From Adlercreutzia rubneri (GTDB taxonomy: Bacteria; Actinomycetota; Coriobacteriia; Coriobacteriales; Eggerthellaceae), in the NCBI RefSeq assembly GCF_009755265.1, contig NZ_WPOO01000021.1:1-41524 (forward strand): a stretch of 41,524 nucleotides of DNA, written 5' to 3'. Positions 22,900 through 31,612 of the stretch are shown one piece after another; within the stretch, counting starts at the first letter, position 1; every line of letters begins with the position of its first letter. The notes under the pieces are model-generated. The model made no database searches, was not told where the DNA came from, and saw only the letters and a program-made list of their open reading frames with translations. The position numbers were made by a program, and so were the translations under genes.

Positions 22900-23667
22900 C
22901 TAACGTTCGTCGTCGACGGTCTCTTTGAGCGCTTCAACGCGCTGGGTGAGACGCACCTGATTGAAGCGCGTGCGGTACAGCACGAAGCCCACGAGCAGCA
23001 TGCCGAGAGCGCACAGGCCCACGCACATGCCCATCTCGGGGCTCATACCGCCCTCGCGCAGCACCACGGGGTGAATGGACGACGGAATGAGGCGCGTGAT
23101 CATGAAGCAGATGGGTACGTCGATGGTGGCAATGATGGCCACAACCGCGGCGAAGGTGGCGCGGCGCTCGGGCTCGTCCACGGAGCTTCTCAGCACGAAA
23201 TAGGCGATCACGATGAGCATCAGAATCAGATACGTCGTCAGCCGCGGCTCCCAGCTCCACCACACGCCCCACTCGAAGCGGGTCCACATTTCGCCGGTAA
23301 TCATGGTGAGCACCACGAATAGCAGCGCAACTTCCAGGCAAATGCGCGAGCAGGTATCGAACCGCTGATTCTTCGTCATGAGGAACCGCACCGCATAGTA
23401 GCACCCGAAGCCGAGGGCGAGGAACGAGGTGATGGCCACGGGCATGTGGAAGTAGAAGATCTTCTGGGACAGGAGCATCTTCTGGGACACCATCACGTCC
23501 CCGATGAGCTCGGCGCCGTTCACCGCCGCACCCCCGACGGGGGCCACGTAGAAGAACGCCATGAGGAACCCGATGGTGCTCAGCACCGCACCCGCAATGA
23601 GCGCCGGCACCACCAGCTTGTCGGGCCACTGCCCCGCCTCGGGCAGCTTCAATTTCTTATCAGTCAC
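22900..23667 (-). CDS. ccmC: Haem exporter CcmC
   Basis: A 255-residue membrane protein with six helices. It holds the Trp-rich haem-handling signature WGVWWSWEPRLT between helices, with periplasmic His in IFYFHMPVAITSF and SSIHPVV on either side, as in the haem-handling protein superfamily. CcmC presents haem to CcmE. Translation starts at a GTG, with AGGAGG five bases upstream that overlaps the ccmB end. Confidence 0.92.
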   Translation of the reverse strand: MTDKKLKLPEAGQWPDKLVVPALIAGAVLSTIGFLMAFFYVAPVGGAAVNGAELIGDVMVSQKMLLSQKIFYFHMPVAITSFLALGFGCYYAVRFLMTKNQRFDTCSRICLEVALLFVVLTMITGEMWTRFEWGVWWSWEPRLTTYLILMLIVIAYFVLRSSVDEPERRATFAAVVAIIATIDVPICFMITRLIPSSIHPVVLREGGMSPEMGMCVGLCALGMLLVGFVLYRTRFNQVRLTQRVEALKETVDDER

Positions 23668-23678
23668 TCAGTCCTCCT

Positions 23679-24437
23679 TTAGTTGACGACAAAGTCATAC
23701 AGCACCCAGCTGGCCAGAATCATGATCACGTCGTAACCGGCACCGAGCGCCAGCGACGTGAAAAACCCGTCGGCGAACACATCTCCGCCCACGAGCGCGC
23801 AGGTAGTGGCCGACACGCAGGCGTACAGAAGCGGGAAGATCACGGGCACGAACAAAAGCGCCAGCATGACGTCCTTGCCACGCGTGGCCGCCGTGATGGT
23901 GGAGAGCATGGTGCCGATGCCGGCGATGCCGATGCTGCCCACGACGAGCGGCACCACGAGCAGCCAACCCGTATCAGCCGGCGCCGCGAAACTGGAGAAG
24001 AACACCCAGTACAACGGCACGGCGATCACTTCCACCAGCGCCAGGAATACCAAATTCGACGTCGCCTTGGCCAGAAAGATCACGCCTCGGTCGAGCGGGG
24101 CCAGAAGCAGGCCTTCCAAGCACCCGTTCTCCGTCTCCTTGGAAAACGAGCGGTTCAGACCCAGAAGCGAGGTGAACACCACGAGCGCCCACAGAAGGCC
24201 ACCGGAAACCTCGAGGAATTCCGAGCCGGGACGAGCGAAAGAGAGCGCCACGCCAAACACCACGATGACGAGGAAGGCGTAGATGCCCATGGACACGATC
24301 ATGTCCTTGGTGCGGAACTCCGCCTTCAAGTCCTTCGCGAGCAGCGTCTTGTACTGGGTGAATGTGGAGGGAGCTTTGCAGATGCAGCCACTCATCCCTC
24401 CGCGATCAGCCGCGCGGTATTCCGATTCGCGTTCCAT
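23679..24437 (-). CDS. ccmB: Cytochrome c maturation ABC permease CcmB
   Basis: A 252-residue protein with six membrane helices. The family feature is the cytoplasmic N-terminal segment TLLAKDLKAEFRTKDMI followed by SFSKETENGCLEGLLLAPLDRG, which corresponds to the conserved CcmB region that contacts the ATPase. The ATG abuts the ccmA stop (TAGATG). The first 15 residues (MERESEYRAADRGG) are not conserved, so an internal Met may be the true start. With CcmA it uses ATP to release holo-CcmE. Confidence 0.92.
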   Translation of the reverse strand: MERESEYRAADRGGMSGCICKAPSTFTQYKTLLAKDLKAEFRTKDMIVSMGIYAFLVIVVFGVALSFARPGSEFLEVSGGLLWALVVFTSLLGLNRSFSKETENGCLEGLLLAPLDRGVIFLAKATSNLVFLALVEVIAVPLYWVFFSSFAAPADTGWLLVVPLVVGSIGIAGIGTMLSTITAATRGKDVMLALLFVPVIFPLLYACVSATTCALVGGDVFADGFFTSLALGAGYDVIMILASWVLYDFVVN

Positions 24438-25151
24438 CTAGCTCACCCCCATTCCCACGGTGGTGCGGTACAGGTCGGCGAACTCGTCGGGGCTCATTTG
24501 GTCCTTCTCGCCGAAGTGGACGACGCGGCCGCGAGCGAGCACGAGCACGTGGCTCGCGAGGGCCAGGCCCTTGTCCAAGTCGTGGCTCACCATGACGAAC
24601 GTGCGGTTCTCGCGCACCGAGGCGATGAGCTCGTCAAAGATGTGCATGGCATGGGGATCGAGCCCCGAGTAGGGCTCGTCGAGCAGCACCACCGACGGGT
24701 CGTTCACGAGCGCCCGGGCGATGGAGACGCGCTGGGTCATGCCACGCGAGAACGTGCGCACCCGATCGAGCCGACGGTGCTTGAGCCCCACGGCGTCCAG
24801 AAGCTCTATCACGCGCTTCTGCGGGTCGGACACGCCGTAGAGCTTCGCGTACAGAAGGAGGTTCTCCTCGGCGGTGAGATCGGGATAGAGCATCGGATTG
24901 TGCGAGATGAGCCCGATGGCCTCGCGGACGCGCTCGGGCTCTTCCTTCACATCGATGCCCGCGAGCGTTATCGCGCCCTCCGTGGGCCGCGACAGCGTGG
25001 CGAGCATGCGCAGAAGCGTGGTCTTGCCCGCGCCGTTGGGGCCGAAGACCGACAGGAACGCGCCCTCAGGCAGCGCGAACGACACATTGTCGACGGCCTT
25101 GCGGCCGCCGAACGACTTCGTCAGATGATCGACGGAAAGCGCCGTTTCCAC
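24438..25151 (-). CDS. ccmA: Cytochrome c maturation ABC ATPase CcmA
   Basis: A 237-residue ABC ATPase. Walker A is GPNGAGKTTL, the Q-loop region LISHNPMLYPDLT, the signature FSRGMTQRVSIARAL, Walker B VVLLDEPYSGLD, and the H-loop VMVSHD. The start is a GTG at 25151 (VETALSVDHLTKSFGG), seven bases after GGGGAG and four bases after the ccmF stop. A longer upstream frame overlaps ccmF and is not real. The signature starts FSRG rather than LSGG. Confidence 0.93.
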   Translation of the reverse strand: METALSVDHLTKSFGGRKAVDNVSFALPEGAFLSVFGPNGAGKTTLLRMLATLSRPTEGAITLAGIDVKEEPERVREAIGLISHNPMLYPDLTAEENLLLYAKLYGVSDPQKRVIELLDAVGLKHRRLDRVRTFSRGMTQRVSIARALVNDPSVVLLDEPYSGLDPHAMHIFDELIASVRENRTFVMVSHDLDKGLALASHVLVLARGRVVHFGEKDQMSPDEFADLYRTTVGMGVS

Positions 25152-25155
25152 GGGA

Positions 25156-27492
25156 CTACTCCCCTGCCTTCGCGTCAGCCTCGGCATCAGTCTCGGCCTC
25201 GGCCTCTGCCGCCGCGTCCGCATCGGCTGCCGCGTCGCCCTCGGCATCTTCCACGAGCGCCACCTCCTCAGACACCGTCTCCTCGATGATGCCCTTGCGG
25301 GCCGCAACGTCGCGCGAGGCCTTTCCGCGCTCTTTCGGCTCGGCCTCCGCCAACTCGGCAACGGGCACATCGCCCACGGCCGGGCCGCCGCGACGGCGCT
25401 CGGCGCGTTTGGCGAACAGCGGGATGAGACAGCCCACCATGAGCAGGGCAAAGCCCACCCACACGAACGAGATGAGCGGGTTCACGCGCACGTCCATGGA
25501 GAAGTCGCCCTCGTCGTTCACGCCGCGGTACGCCACGAACAGATCCTCCAGCGGGAACCCGATGACGCTCGCCTCCAGCTTCTGCTGCTGGGTGGCGCTT
25601 ACCAGCTGCACGGCCGGGTTCACCGTGCCCACGAACTGGCCGTCCTTCGTCACGTCGAAGGTGAGCGCGTAGCGCACGTTGCCGTTGCCGAGCTCATCGA
25701 TGGAGTTGCCCGTGTAGGTGAGCTGGAAGTCCTGGATGTCAAAGGTCTCGGAAACCGAATCGCTCTCCTCGTCGTAGGGCAGATACCCCGTGATCTCGGT
25801 CACGTACATGGACGAGCCGATGAGGCCCACCAGGATGATGGCCATGGCGGCGTGGGCCACCGAGCCGCCGAACAGGGCCAGGCGGCGGCGCAGCTTGGCG
25901 CCATCGACCCGTTTGAGCGAGCGGACGGCCATGAACAGCGCGTTGAAGAACAGAAGGCTCGCCACGGCGAAGCCCACCACGGCCAGGCCGTTGTAGTAGA
26001 TGGGGTTGCCCTGCTCGAGCAGGCCCGAGGCCTGGGTGCCGCCCATGTCGATCATGGCCTGGTAGCTGGGCAGAAGGTACGTGACGAAGTAGATCATGAG
26101 CACGATGAACAGCACAAGCGCGCAGAGCGCCGGCACGCGGGCACTCCGCCAGAACGCCTTCTTGTCGGTGCGGCGCCAGCCCAGGAGCGGGCAAATGGCG
26201 AGCACGGTCAGGTAGGCTATGCCCAAGGGCCGGGCGATGGCGTTGTAGGTGCCGGCCGACAGGGACTGGCCGCCGAAGGGCAGCCAGCTCGGCAGGGCCG
26301 AGGACACCGTCATATAGGCCAGAAGCACCGCAAACACGATCATGATGAGGTTATTCACGTAGTAGGCCGCTTCCTTCGACATCATGGACTCGATGTCGTC
26401 GTCGGCCGCATCCGTCGCGCCGAAGCTCTTGCGGCGCACGATAAGGCCCACGATGCCGGCCAGAAGCGAGCAGATGACGAGCGCACCGAACATGACGAGC
26501 GAAACCGGGTCGCCCTCGAAGGCGTGCACCGACTGCACGAGGCCCGAACGGGTGATGAAGGTGCCCAGCACCACGAAGCAGAACGTCAGGCAGGCGCAGA
26601 ACACGCTCCAACGCTTGAAGGCGCCGCGCTGGCGGTACACCGTGAACGAGTGGATGAGCGCCACGCCCACGAGCCACGGCAGAAGGCTCGCGTTCTCCAC
26701 CGGGTCCCAGCCCCAGTAGCCGCCCCAGCCGAGCACCACGTAGGCCCACACGGCGCCCAGCCCGATGCCGACGCCCAAAAGCAGCCACGAGAACATGAGG
26801 TAGGGCGTCGAGCGGTTCACCCATTCCGTGGAATCGTCGTTGACGATGAGCGCCGAGATGGCGTAGGCGAACGGAATGGTGAGGCCCGCGTAGCCGATGA
26901 ACAGCGTCGGCGGATGAATCGCCATGGCCCAATGCTCCAGAAGCGCGTTCATGGAGCGGGCCGAGGCCATGGCCGACAGCGTGCCGTCGCCAGTGAAGTA
27001 GCGCGCGTCGGTCGCGATGAAGGGCATGTTGCCCTCGGAGAACAGCAGCACCGACACGAAGGCCGTCAGCACGAGCGAGGAGATGGCGAGCGCGCCGTTA
27101 TCGAGCGGGCGCGCATTCTTGCGCGTGGCGAACACGAGCACCGCGTTGAACACGGCAATGAGCCATGCCCAGAACAGAAGCGAGCCCTGGCGCCCCGCCC
27201 AAAGACCGGCGAGCTTGTAGAGCCACGCCTCGGGGGCCGTGGAGGTGGAACGGTTGTCCAGCACGTACTGGATGGTGTTGTCGCCCGAGAAAAAGCACCA
27301 CACGAGCACGGCGCAGCACACCGTGAGCGCCGCGGCCACGAGAACCGCGGCCACTCTTCCGCCCCAGGCGAAGGTCTCCGAGCGTTCGAAGGAGCGCTTC
27401 TTGTAAAGGATGTGGGCCACGCCCAGGCACAGCACCGAGATGACGCAGCCGGCAAAGGCCACCAGCAGGCCGAGAAGTCCGATCATCGACAT
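25156..27492 (-). CDS. ccmF: Cytochrome c haem lyase CcmF
   Basis: A 778-residue polytopic membrane protein that ligates haem from CcmE to apocytochromes. It has the Trp-rich motif WGGYWGWDPVENASLLPW, an upstream His in LLEHWAMAIHPPTLFIGYAG, and about 14-15 helices with the large extracytoplasmic C-terminal domain. The last 80 residues form an unusual low-complexity tail of Ala, Glu and Asp repeats (AEAEAETDAEADAKAGE) with no membrane segment. The ATG follows the ccmE stop by three bases, and GGAGG overlaps the ccmE end. Confidence 0.95.
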   Translation of the reverse strand: MSMIGLLGLLVAFAGCVISVLCLGVAHILYKKRSFERSETFAWGGRVAAVLVAAALTVCCAVLVWCFFSGDNTIQYVLDNRSTSTAPEAWLYKLAGLWAGRQGSLLFWAWLIAVFNAVLVFATRKNARPLDNGALAISSLVLTAFVSVLLFSEGNMPFIATDARYFTGDGTLSAMASARSMNALLEHWAMAIHPPTLFIGYAGLTIPFAYAISALIVNDDSTEWVNRSTPYLMFSWLLLGVGIGLGAVWAYVVLGWGGYWGWDPVENASLLPWLVGVALIHSFTVYRQRGAFKRWSVFCACLTFCFVVLGTFITRSGLVQSVHAFEGDPVSLVMFGALVICSLLAGIVGLIVRRKSFGATDAADDDIESMMSKEAAYYVNNLIMIVFAVLLAYMTVSSALPSWLPFGGQSLSAGTYNAIARPLGIAYLTVLAICPLLGWRRTDKKAFWRSARVPALCALVLFIVLMIYFVTYLLPSYQAMIDMGGTQASGLLEQGNPIYYNGLAVVGFAVASLLFFNALFMAVRSLKRVDGAKLRRRLALFGGSVAHAAMAIILVGLIGSSMYVTEITGYLPYDEESDSVSETFDIQDFQLTYTGNSIDELGNGNVRYALTFDVTKDGQFVGTVNPAVQLVSATQQQKLEASVIGFPLEDLFVAYRGVNDEGDFSMDVRVNPLISFVWVGFALLMVGCLIPLFAKRAERRRGGPAVGDVPVAELAEAEPKERGKASRDVAARKGIIEETVSEEVALVEDAEGDAAADADAAAEAEAETDAEADAKAGE

Positions 27493-27495
27493 GGG

Positions 27496-28161
27496 CTAAC
27501 CCTCCAGTGCGACATCGGTGGCGGCGAACTTGCCGTCGGCGCCGAGGGATCCCGTGAGCACCACGGCAGAGCCGTCGGACACCTCGTCGGACAGGGCACC
27601 CTCGAAGACGACCGGCATCGCCTCGCCGGTCTCCGCGTCGACCAGGATGAAGCGGTCGCCCTGGCCCGCGGCCTTAAGCGATCCGGCCCCCACGGAACCG
27701 GCCACCTTCACGACGTTGCCGTAGACGCTCTCGCCGTAGCCGAGCAGCTGTTCCACCGTAAGGGCGCTGTCGGCGTTCTCGTATTTCGAGGGGCACTTCG
27801 TCACCAGCTCGGAGCACTCGAGCACGCCCGCATCGTTGATCTTGCCCGTGCAGATGGCGGTCACGTCGTTGCCGAAGGTGGACGAGGCGGCGCCGTCGTA
27901 GCGCACCTCCAGCTGCGTCGCGGGGTCGCCCTCCGGGTCGTAAATCTTGAAGGTGAGCACGTCATTGCTCGTGGAGAAGGAATCCTGCACCACGTTGCCG
28001 GACACCTGCACCTTCTGGCCCGCCTGGGGATTCTCGGCGGCCTCCGCGATGCTCATGGTCGTGGCGGCGGTGTTGCCCCCCACGAATGCGAGCACCAAGA
28101 TAAGCACGATGATGATGACGCCGGAGACGGCGATCATCCTCTTCTTCATCTTCGCGTTCAT
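27496..28161 (-). CDS. ccmE: Haem chaperone CcmE, CxxxY type, with an added C-terminal OB-like domain
   Basis: A 221-residue protein anchored by an N-terminal helix (MIAVSGVIIIVLILVLAFVG). Residues 48-122 match the CcmE beta-barrel: QKVQVSGNVVQDSF, VLTFKIYDPEGD, LEVRYDG. The haem-binding site is CPSKY at 123-127, so Cys replaces the His of the usual HxxxY. After it come 95 residues that look like a second OB-type domain (VYGNVVKVAGSVGAG, GDRFILVDAETGE, GSAVVLTGSL), giving a protein about 60 residues longer than typical. Start at 28161 is fixed by AGGAGG. First gene of the ccm set. Confidence 0.88.
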   Translation of the reverse strand: MNAKMKKRMIAVSGVIIIVLILVLAFVGGNTAATTMSIAEAAENPQAGQKVQVSGNVVQDSFSTSNDVLTFKIYDPEGDPATQLEVRYDGAASSTFGNDVTAICTGKINDAGVLECSELVTKCPSKYENADSALTVEQLLGYGESVYGNVVKVAGSVGAGSLKAAGQGDRFILVDAETGEAMPVVFEGALSDEVSDGSAVVLTGSLGADGKFAATDVALEG

Positions 28162-28366
28162 AGTCCTCCTGTTTCTAAGGTACCAAAGCGGTGTGGACCT
28201 GCCTCCCCGAAGGCCCGAAAAATTACCAACGGCCAGTATCGCCCAAGCCACGCAGAACCGCGCCTCAAATTCCACCGAAACCAGCAGATCAGCGCAATCG
28301 CCATAGTTTCGCAATAAGAAGGATTTCAGTCAGAGTTACGCATCGCCGAGGAACTCTCAGCTGCAA

Positions 28367-28397
28367 ACGAAAGCGCGCACCGGGGGTGGGTGCGCGC
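28367..28397 (-). terminator. Terminator downstream of nrfA
   Basis: GCGCGCACC (28397-28389) and GGTGCGCGC (28381-28373) on the minus strand with a seven-base loop, followed by TTTCGTTTGC. It separates nrfA from the ccm genes. Confidence 0.7.
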
Positions 28398-28442
28398 CTT
28401 CGAGAGGTGCCGGCAGGGCGGTTCGGCACGATGCGGAACCTC

Positions 28443-28473
28443 GCGCCTCGCCGACGGACAGCCGGCGAGGCGC
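28443..28473. repeat. Perfect 11-bp hairpin just after the nrfA stop
   Basis: GCGCCTCGCCG and CGGCGAGGCGC with a nine-base loop, 11 bases past the stop codon. There is no T-run; it may protect the nrfA 3' end. Confidence 0.7.
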
Positions 28474-28484
28474 GGGATCGCCCT

Positions 28485-29759
28485 CTAGTAGGTCATGTTC
28501 AGCAGGGCGTAGCCAGCCTTCAGCTCGTCCTCGCACTTGTCGAGGTTCTCCTGGGCCAGACCCGGGTTATGGGCACCCTCGGAGTTCTCCACCATCACGT
28601 AGTCCCAGTAGAACTGTGCATGGCGGTGGATCTGGCGAGCCTGCTCCAGAGTGGCCTCGTCCAGGGAGTCCTTCTGCTCGGCCAGGGTCTTGATGTAGGC
28701 GTCCAGCTTGGCCGCCAGCTCGTGCTCGCGGTCGGTGGTCTCCTTCTGCCACTGGACGATCTGCCCAGGCAGGTCGGCATGGCAGCCCTCGCACTTCTCC
28801 ATGATGGCCGGATCCTCGGTGGGGTTCACCAGGTTGTGGGAGCTGTACTCGGTGCCGTCCTCGGCCTTGGCGGGGGCCATGTGGCAGTCGGCGCAGGTGT
28901 AGCCCTGCTTGGCCATGGAGGACTGCGCGCCGCCGTAGATAGTCTCGAACTCGGGGTGCTGGGCCTTCAGCATGGGGGCGCCGGTCTCGGTGTGCTCCCA
29001 ATCCTTGAAGCCCATCTCGTCGTAGTAGGCGAGAATGGCCTCGGCGGTCATGCCCTCGAGCCCCGTGTAGGGATTCGTGGTGGCCTTGGTCTCGGGGGCG
29101 AAGTAGTACTCGTTGTGGCACTGGCCGCACACCTGGGAATCGGTGGAGACCTTATCCACATCGGAACCCATGGAATTCACGAAGAACTTCTGGGTGACCG
29201 TGGTCTTCGTCGGGTCGTTCTCATGGCAGTTGTAGCAGCTGATGGGCTCGGTCATCTGCATGAGCACCTCGGCGAAGGGCTTCTGGTAGGCCGAATCGCC
29301 CTCGGAGTTCACCATGGCGGTGTACTGGGGCGTCTTGCAGGTGATGCAGTTGGCCAGCGTGTTCTCGTTCACGCGGGGCGTCTCGGCCACGGACTGCAGG
29401 CTGTAGGGATGCCCCGCCGCCTCGTCGTAGCCCTTGGCGAAGCCGTAGCCGGCGTACATGGTCACCAACTCCGGGTACTCGGTCAGGTAGTCCTGCTTGC
29501 CCTGGGGGCTGTTGGACTCGTTGGCCATATAGGTTTGGTACTCGTTGGGGTAGATGTCCTTCCAAGATTCCGCCACCACGACGCCGAAGGAATCGGGCTC
29601 GGGGGTCTCGGCGGGAGCCGCGGCCGCGGGGGCATCGCTTTCTCCCCCGGACGGTGCCGCCGCCGGTTCCTGGGCGGCCGGCGCGCAGGCGGCCAGCGCC
29701 GCGACGAGCGCCACGGTACCTGCCGCGACGGCCGCCGTCTTGAACGTCGATCGTTTCAT
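28485..29759 (-). CDS. nrfA: Pentahaem cytochrome c nitrite reductase (ammonia-forming)
   Basis: Reduces nitrite to ammonium with six electrons outside the membrane. The 424-residue protein begins with a lipoprotein signal (VALVAALAAC, Cys-25). It has exactly five haem motifs: the diagnostic active-site CITCK (138-142), then CYNCH (175), CGQCH (211), CADCH (289) and CEGCH (323). NEYYF after the third motif and AQHPEFETI (His-268) match the calcium and active-site regions of NrfA. AGGAGGG precedes the ATG. No nrfH quinol dehydrogenase gene is adjacent, so its electron donor is not obvious. It lies between the nap genes and the ccm genes on the same strand. Confidence 0.95.
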   Translation of the reverse strand: MKRSTFKTAAVAAGTVALVAALAACAPAAQEPAAAPSGGESDAPAAAAPAETPEPDSFGVVVAESWKDIYPNEYQTYMANESNSPQGKQDYLTEYPELVTMYAGYGFAKGYDEAAGHPYSLQSVAETPRVNENTLANCITCKTPQYTAMVNSEGDSAYQKPFAEVLMQMTEPISCYNCHENDPTKTTVTQKFFVNSMGSDVDKVSTDSQVCGQCHNEYYFAPETKATTNPYTGLEGMTAEAILAYYDEMGFKDWEHTETGAPMLKAQHPEFETIYGGAQSSMAKQGYTCADCHMAPAKAEDGTEYSSHNLVNPTEDPAIMEKCEGCHADLPGQIVQWQKETTDREHELAAKLDAYIKTLAEQKDSLDEATLEQARQIHRHAQFYWDYVMVENSEGAHNPGLAQENLDKCEDELKAGYALLNMTY

Positions 29760-29852
29760 GATCCCTCCTTTTGATCGCTTGTCTCACGGGCGGCCGCGCC
29801 CTGGACGGCCGCAACGATAGCCCAAGCTTACGCCGTGAATCCCGCCACCGAA

Positions 29853-29912
29853 AAGGGACAGTTTCGCTCATATTCATGGGGACAGCAACGATAAAGGAAG
29901 GGGACGGTTACA
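29853..29912. repeat. REP-like GGGACAG/GGGGACGG repeats upstream of nrfA
   Basis: AAAAGGGACAGTTTCG, CATGGGGACAGCAACG and AAGGGGACGGTTAC follow one another in the nrfA-napH spacer. They are variants of the element seen at 19711 and 35003-35055. Confidence 0.6.
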
Positions 29913-30798
29913 CCTTGTTTACATCTTTCCTCGAAGCGTGCCGGCGGGGACGCCCGAGGCGGAAACGCAGGGCGGAAGTGGGGCATACGTCCACGCAGGC
30001 GCCGCAGGCCATGCAGTCGCCGGCACGCACGATGGCATCTTCCCCCGCCAGCGCCGGCGCGAGAATCACGGGGTCGGCGAGGCAGACGTGGGTGCACTTG
30101 TCGCAGTGGATGCAGGCGTCGTGATCGATGGCGACGTTCACTTGCCCCGCGCACCCGAGCACTTGGAAGGTGCCACCCAAGGGGCACAGTGCCCGGCACC
30201 ACAAACGACGGCTGACGAGCAGCTCGGCGATAACGATGGCCAAAAGCGTGCCCGCACCGGCGAGGCCGCCGAAGACGAGGCCCTTGTTCACCGCGCCAAT
30301 GGGCGAGATAAGCTCGAAGACGGGGAAGCCCACGAGAGCCGACAGCAGCACCACCGCCACCGCCACACCAATCTTCGCGCGCCGCGGCACCGTGCGCTCG
30401 GGCACTTTAATGCCAAGCCGCCGACGAGCCGCATCCACGCCCTCGCCGATGAGGTTCACCGGGCACACCCAGCCGCAGAAGGCGCGTCCGCGCACGAGCC
30501 CGTATACCACGACGACAAGCAGAGCGCCCGTAAGCGCCGACGCCGCCAGCAAGCTGCGCGACGCCACCGTCACCTCCAAGGCGCCCAACGGATCGAACAG
30601 CGGCACGCCGGCGACGCTCGAGGAGGACAGGCTGCCAAAGAAGACGCCCTCAGCCGGCGTCGCCACTTCCCCGTCGCCTCCCACGAACAACCCCGCCAGC
30701 CCCCATCCAGCCAGCATCGGCGGCAAGCAGAACAGCACCAGCATGCAACCCTGCACCACCCGCCGCACAACCGTTATCTTTCCCACGGATCGAGTCAC
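29908..30798 (-). CDS. napH: Quinol dehydrogenase membrane subunit NapH
   Basis: A 296-residue integral membrane Fe-S protein that passes electrons from menaquinol toward the periplasmic nitrate reductase. It has the two cytoplasmic Cys motifs FCGWVCPVN and LWCRALCPLGGTF, and two C-terminal [4Fe-4S] motifs, CIHCDKCTHVC and CMACGACVDVCP. Four or more membrane helices lie before and between them. The start is a GTG at 30798 with GAGGAG six bases upstream; an upstream in-frame codon would add 13 unrelated residues. It follows napD after a 202-base gap that holds a hairpin and short repeats. Confidence 0.92.
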   Translation of the reverse strand: MTRSVGKITVVRRVVQGCMLVLFCLPPMLAGWGLAGLFVGGDGEVATPAEGVFFGSLSSSSVAGVPLFDPLGALEVTVASRSLLAASALTGALLVVVVYGLVRGRAFCGWVCPVNLIGEGVDAARRRLGIKVPERTVPRRAKIGVAVAVVLLSALVGFPVFELISPIGAVNKGLVFGGLAGAGTLLAIVIAELLVSRRLWCRALCPLGGTFQVLGCAGQVNVAIDHDACIHCDKCTHVCLADPVILAPALAGEDAIVRAGDCMACGACVDVCPTSALRFRLGRPRRHASRKDVNKV

Positions 30799-31000
30799 AA
30801 TTTTCTCCTCAACAATGGCAACGTGCAGAGGGAACACGGGGTGTTCTGACCGAGCGAGTTCCGCAGCGAACGAAACAGCCCAGTGGGCTGTTTCGCCGAG
30901 CGAGGACTGTCTGAGCGAATCAGAATACCCCGTGGTCCCGACCGGCGGAGAGCCACAAAGCGAATCAAGGTACCCCGTAGCTCCGCTTTTGGGCGACTAT
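30799..31000. other. napD-napH spacer with hairpin and short repeats
   Basis: A perfect 11-bp hairpin, CGAAACAGCCC (30871-30881) and GGGCTGTTTCG (30885-30895), plus two copies of a GCGAATCA-x-n-TACCCCGT unit (near 30916 and 30960). The gap is large for an operon and the hairpin could modulate napH expression. Confidence 0.55.
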
Positions 31001-31255
31001 CTACCCGAGTGTCTCATCCTCGAAGTTCACGTACACAAGGTTCACGTTCAGCACTCCCGGAATCTGAATGAACCGGCTCGAAATCTCGTGCGAGGCGCCG
31101 GTGGAGGGAGCCTCGATGGTGACGACGATCTTGTACCCGCTCACCTCGTGCACCTCCACCCCCTCCATGGCCGAAAGCGCCCGCGCCACCTCGTCCACCG
31201 ATTCCGGCCGCGCCTCCACCACCAGTGAGGAGATGACCACCTTCTCGTCTTCCAT
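31001..31255 (-). CDS. napD: NapA maturation chaperone NapD
   Basis: An 84-residue ferredoxin-fold protein (ISSLVVEARPESVDEVARAL, VEVHEVSGYKIVVTIEA, IPGVLNVNLVYVNFED). NapD binds the Tat signal of NapA and holds it until cofactor insertion. It starts three bases after the napB stop and is cytoplasmic. The short acidic C-terminus (EDETLG) is typical. Confidence 0.88.
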   Translation of the reverse strand: MEDEKVVISSLVVEARPESVDEVARALSAMEGVEVHEVSGYKIVVTIEAPSTGASHEISSRFIQIPGVLNVNLVYVNFEDETLG

Positions 31256-31258
31256 CCC

Positions 31259-31600
31259 CTACTCCTGGGCCACCGGATGGCAGGTGATGCACTCGGCGCG
31301 GGGGCCGTCGATCTCGTGAGTGGACGCATCCCCGCCCACGTAGTGGTCGGCAGGCAGCGGCGTGGCGGCCGCCAGGAACACCTCCACCTCGTCGCTGCCG
31401 CCGTGGCAGCCGAAGCAGCCGGCTGCGCCCAGGCTCTCGTAGCGGCCCTCGTGGCTCGCCGTCATGAGCGGCGGCTCCCCGGGATTGTAGGTGGCACCGG
31501 TGTCGGCCATCTCTTGGGCGCACCCGGCCAGCGCCGCGGCCCCCAGCACGCCGGTCAGCACGGCGGCGCAGATCATCTTCGACTTCTTCATGGTCCGCAT
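31259..31600 (-). CDS. napB: Dihaem cytochrome c subunit of nitrate reductase, NapB-like
   Basis: A 113-residue lipoprotein (VLGAAALAGC lipobox) with two haem motifs, CFGCH and CITCH. The region between them (ATPLPADHYVGG) and RAECITCHPVAQ match the NapB pattern of a His before the second CxxCH and a trailing PxxQ. It is shorter than proteobacterial NapB (about 150) and is membrane-tethered instead of soluble. AGGAGGGG lies seven bases before the ATG. It sits between napA and napD, spaced by 12 and 3 bases. Confidence 0.85.
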   Translation of the reverse strand: MRTMKKSKMICAAVLTGVLGAAALAGCAQEMADTGATYNPGEPPLMTASHEGRYESLGAAGCFGCHGGSDEVEVFLAAATPLPADHYVGGDASTHEIDGPRAECITCHPVAQE

Positions 31601-31612
31601 GGGTACCCCTCC

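Larger units (their letters stand above)
28162..28484. other. 323-base spacer between nrfA and ccmE
   Basis: Contains two hairpins after nrfA (28373-28397 and 28443-28473). The remaining 200 bases up to ccmE must hold the ccm promoter, but I see no hexamer pair of good quality. No gene is seen. Confidence 0.5.

Noticed and set aside
24438..25451. A longer CcmA starting inside ccmF
   Set aside because: The extra 100 residues are Arg/Pro-rich and overlap the ccmF tail; the GTG at 25151 has a proper ribosome site and begins at the conserved ABC fold.
25852..28317. An 821-codon His/Arg-rich open frame on the plus strand across ccmF and ccmE
   Set aside because: It is the complement of two certain genes and has low-complexity, non-protein-like composition.
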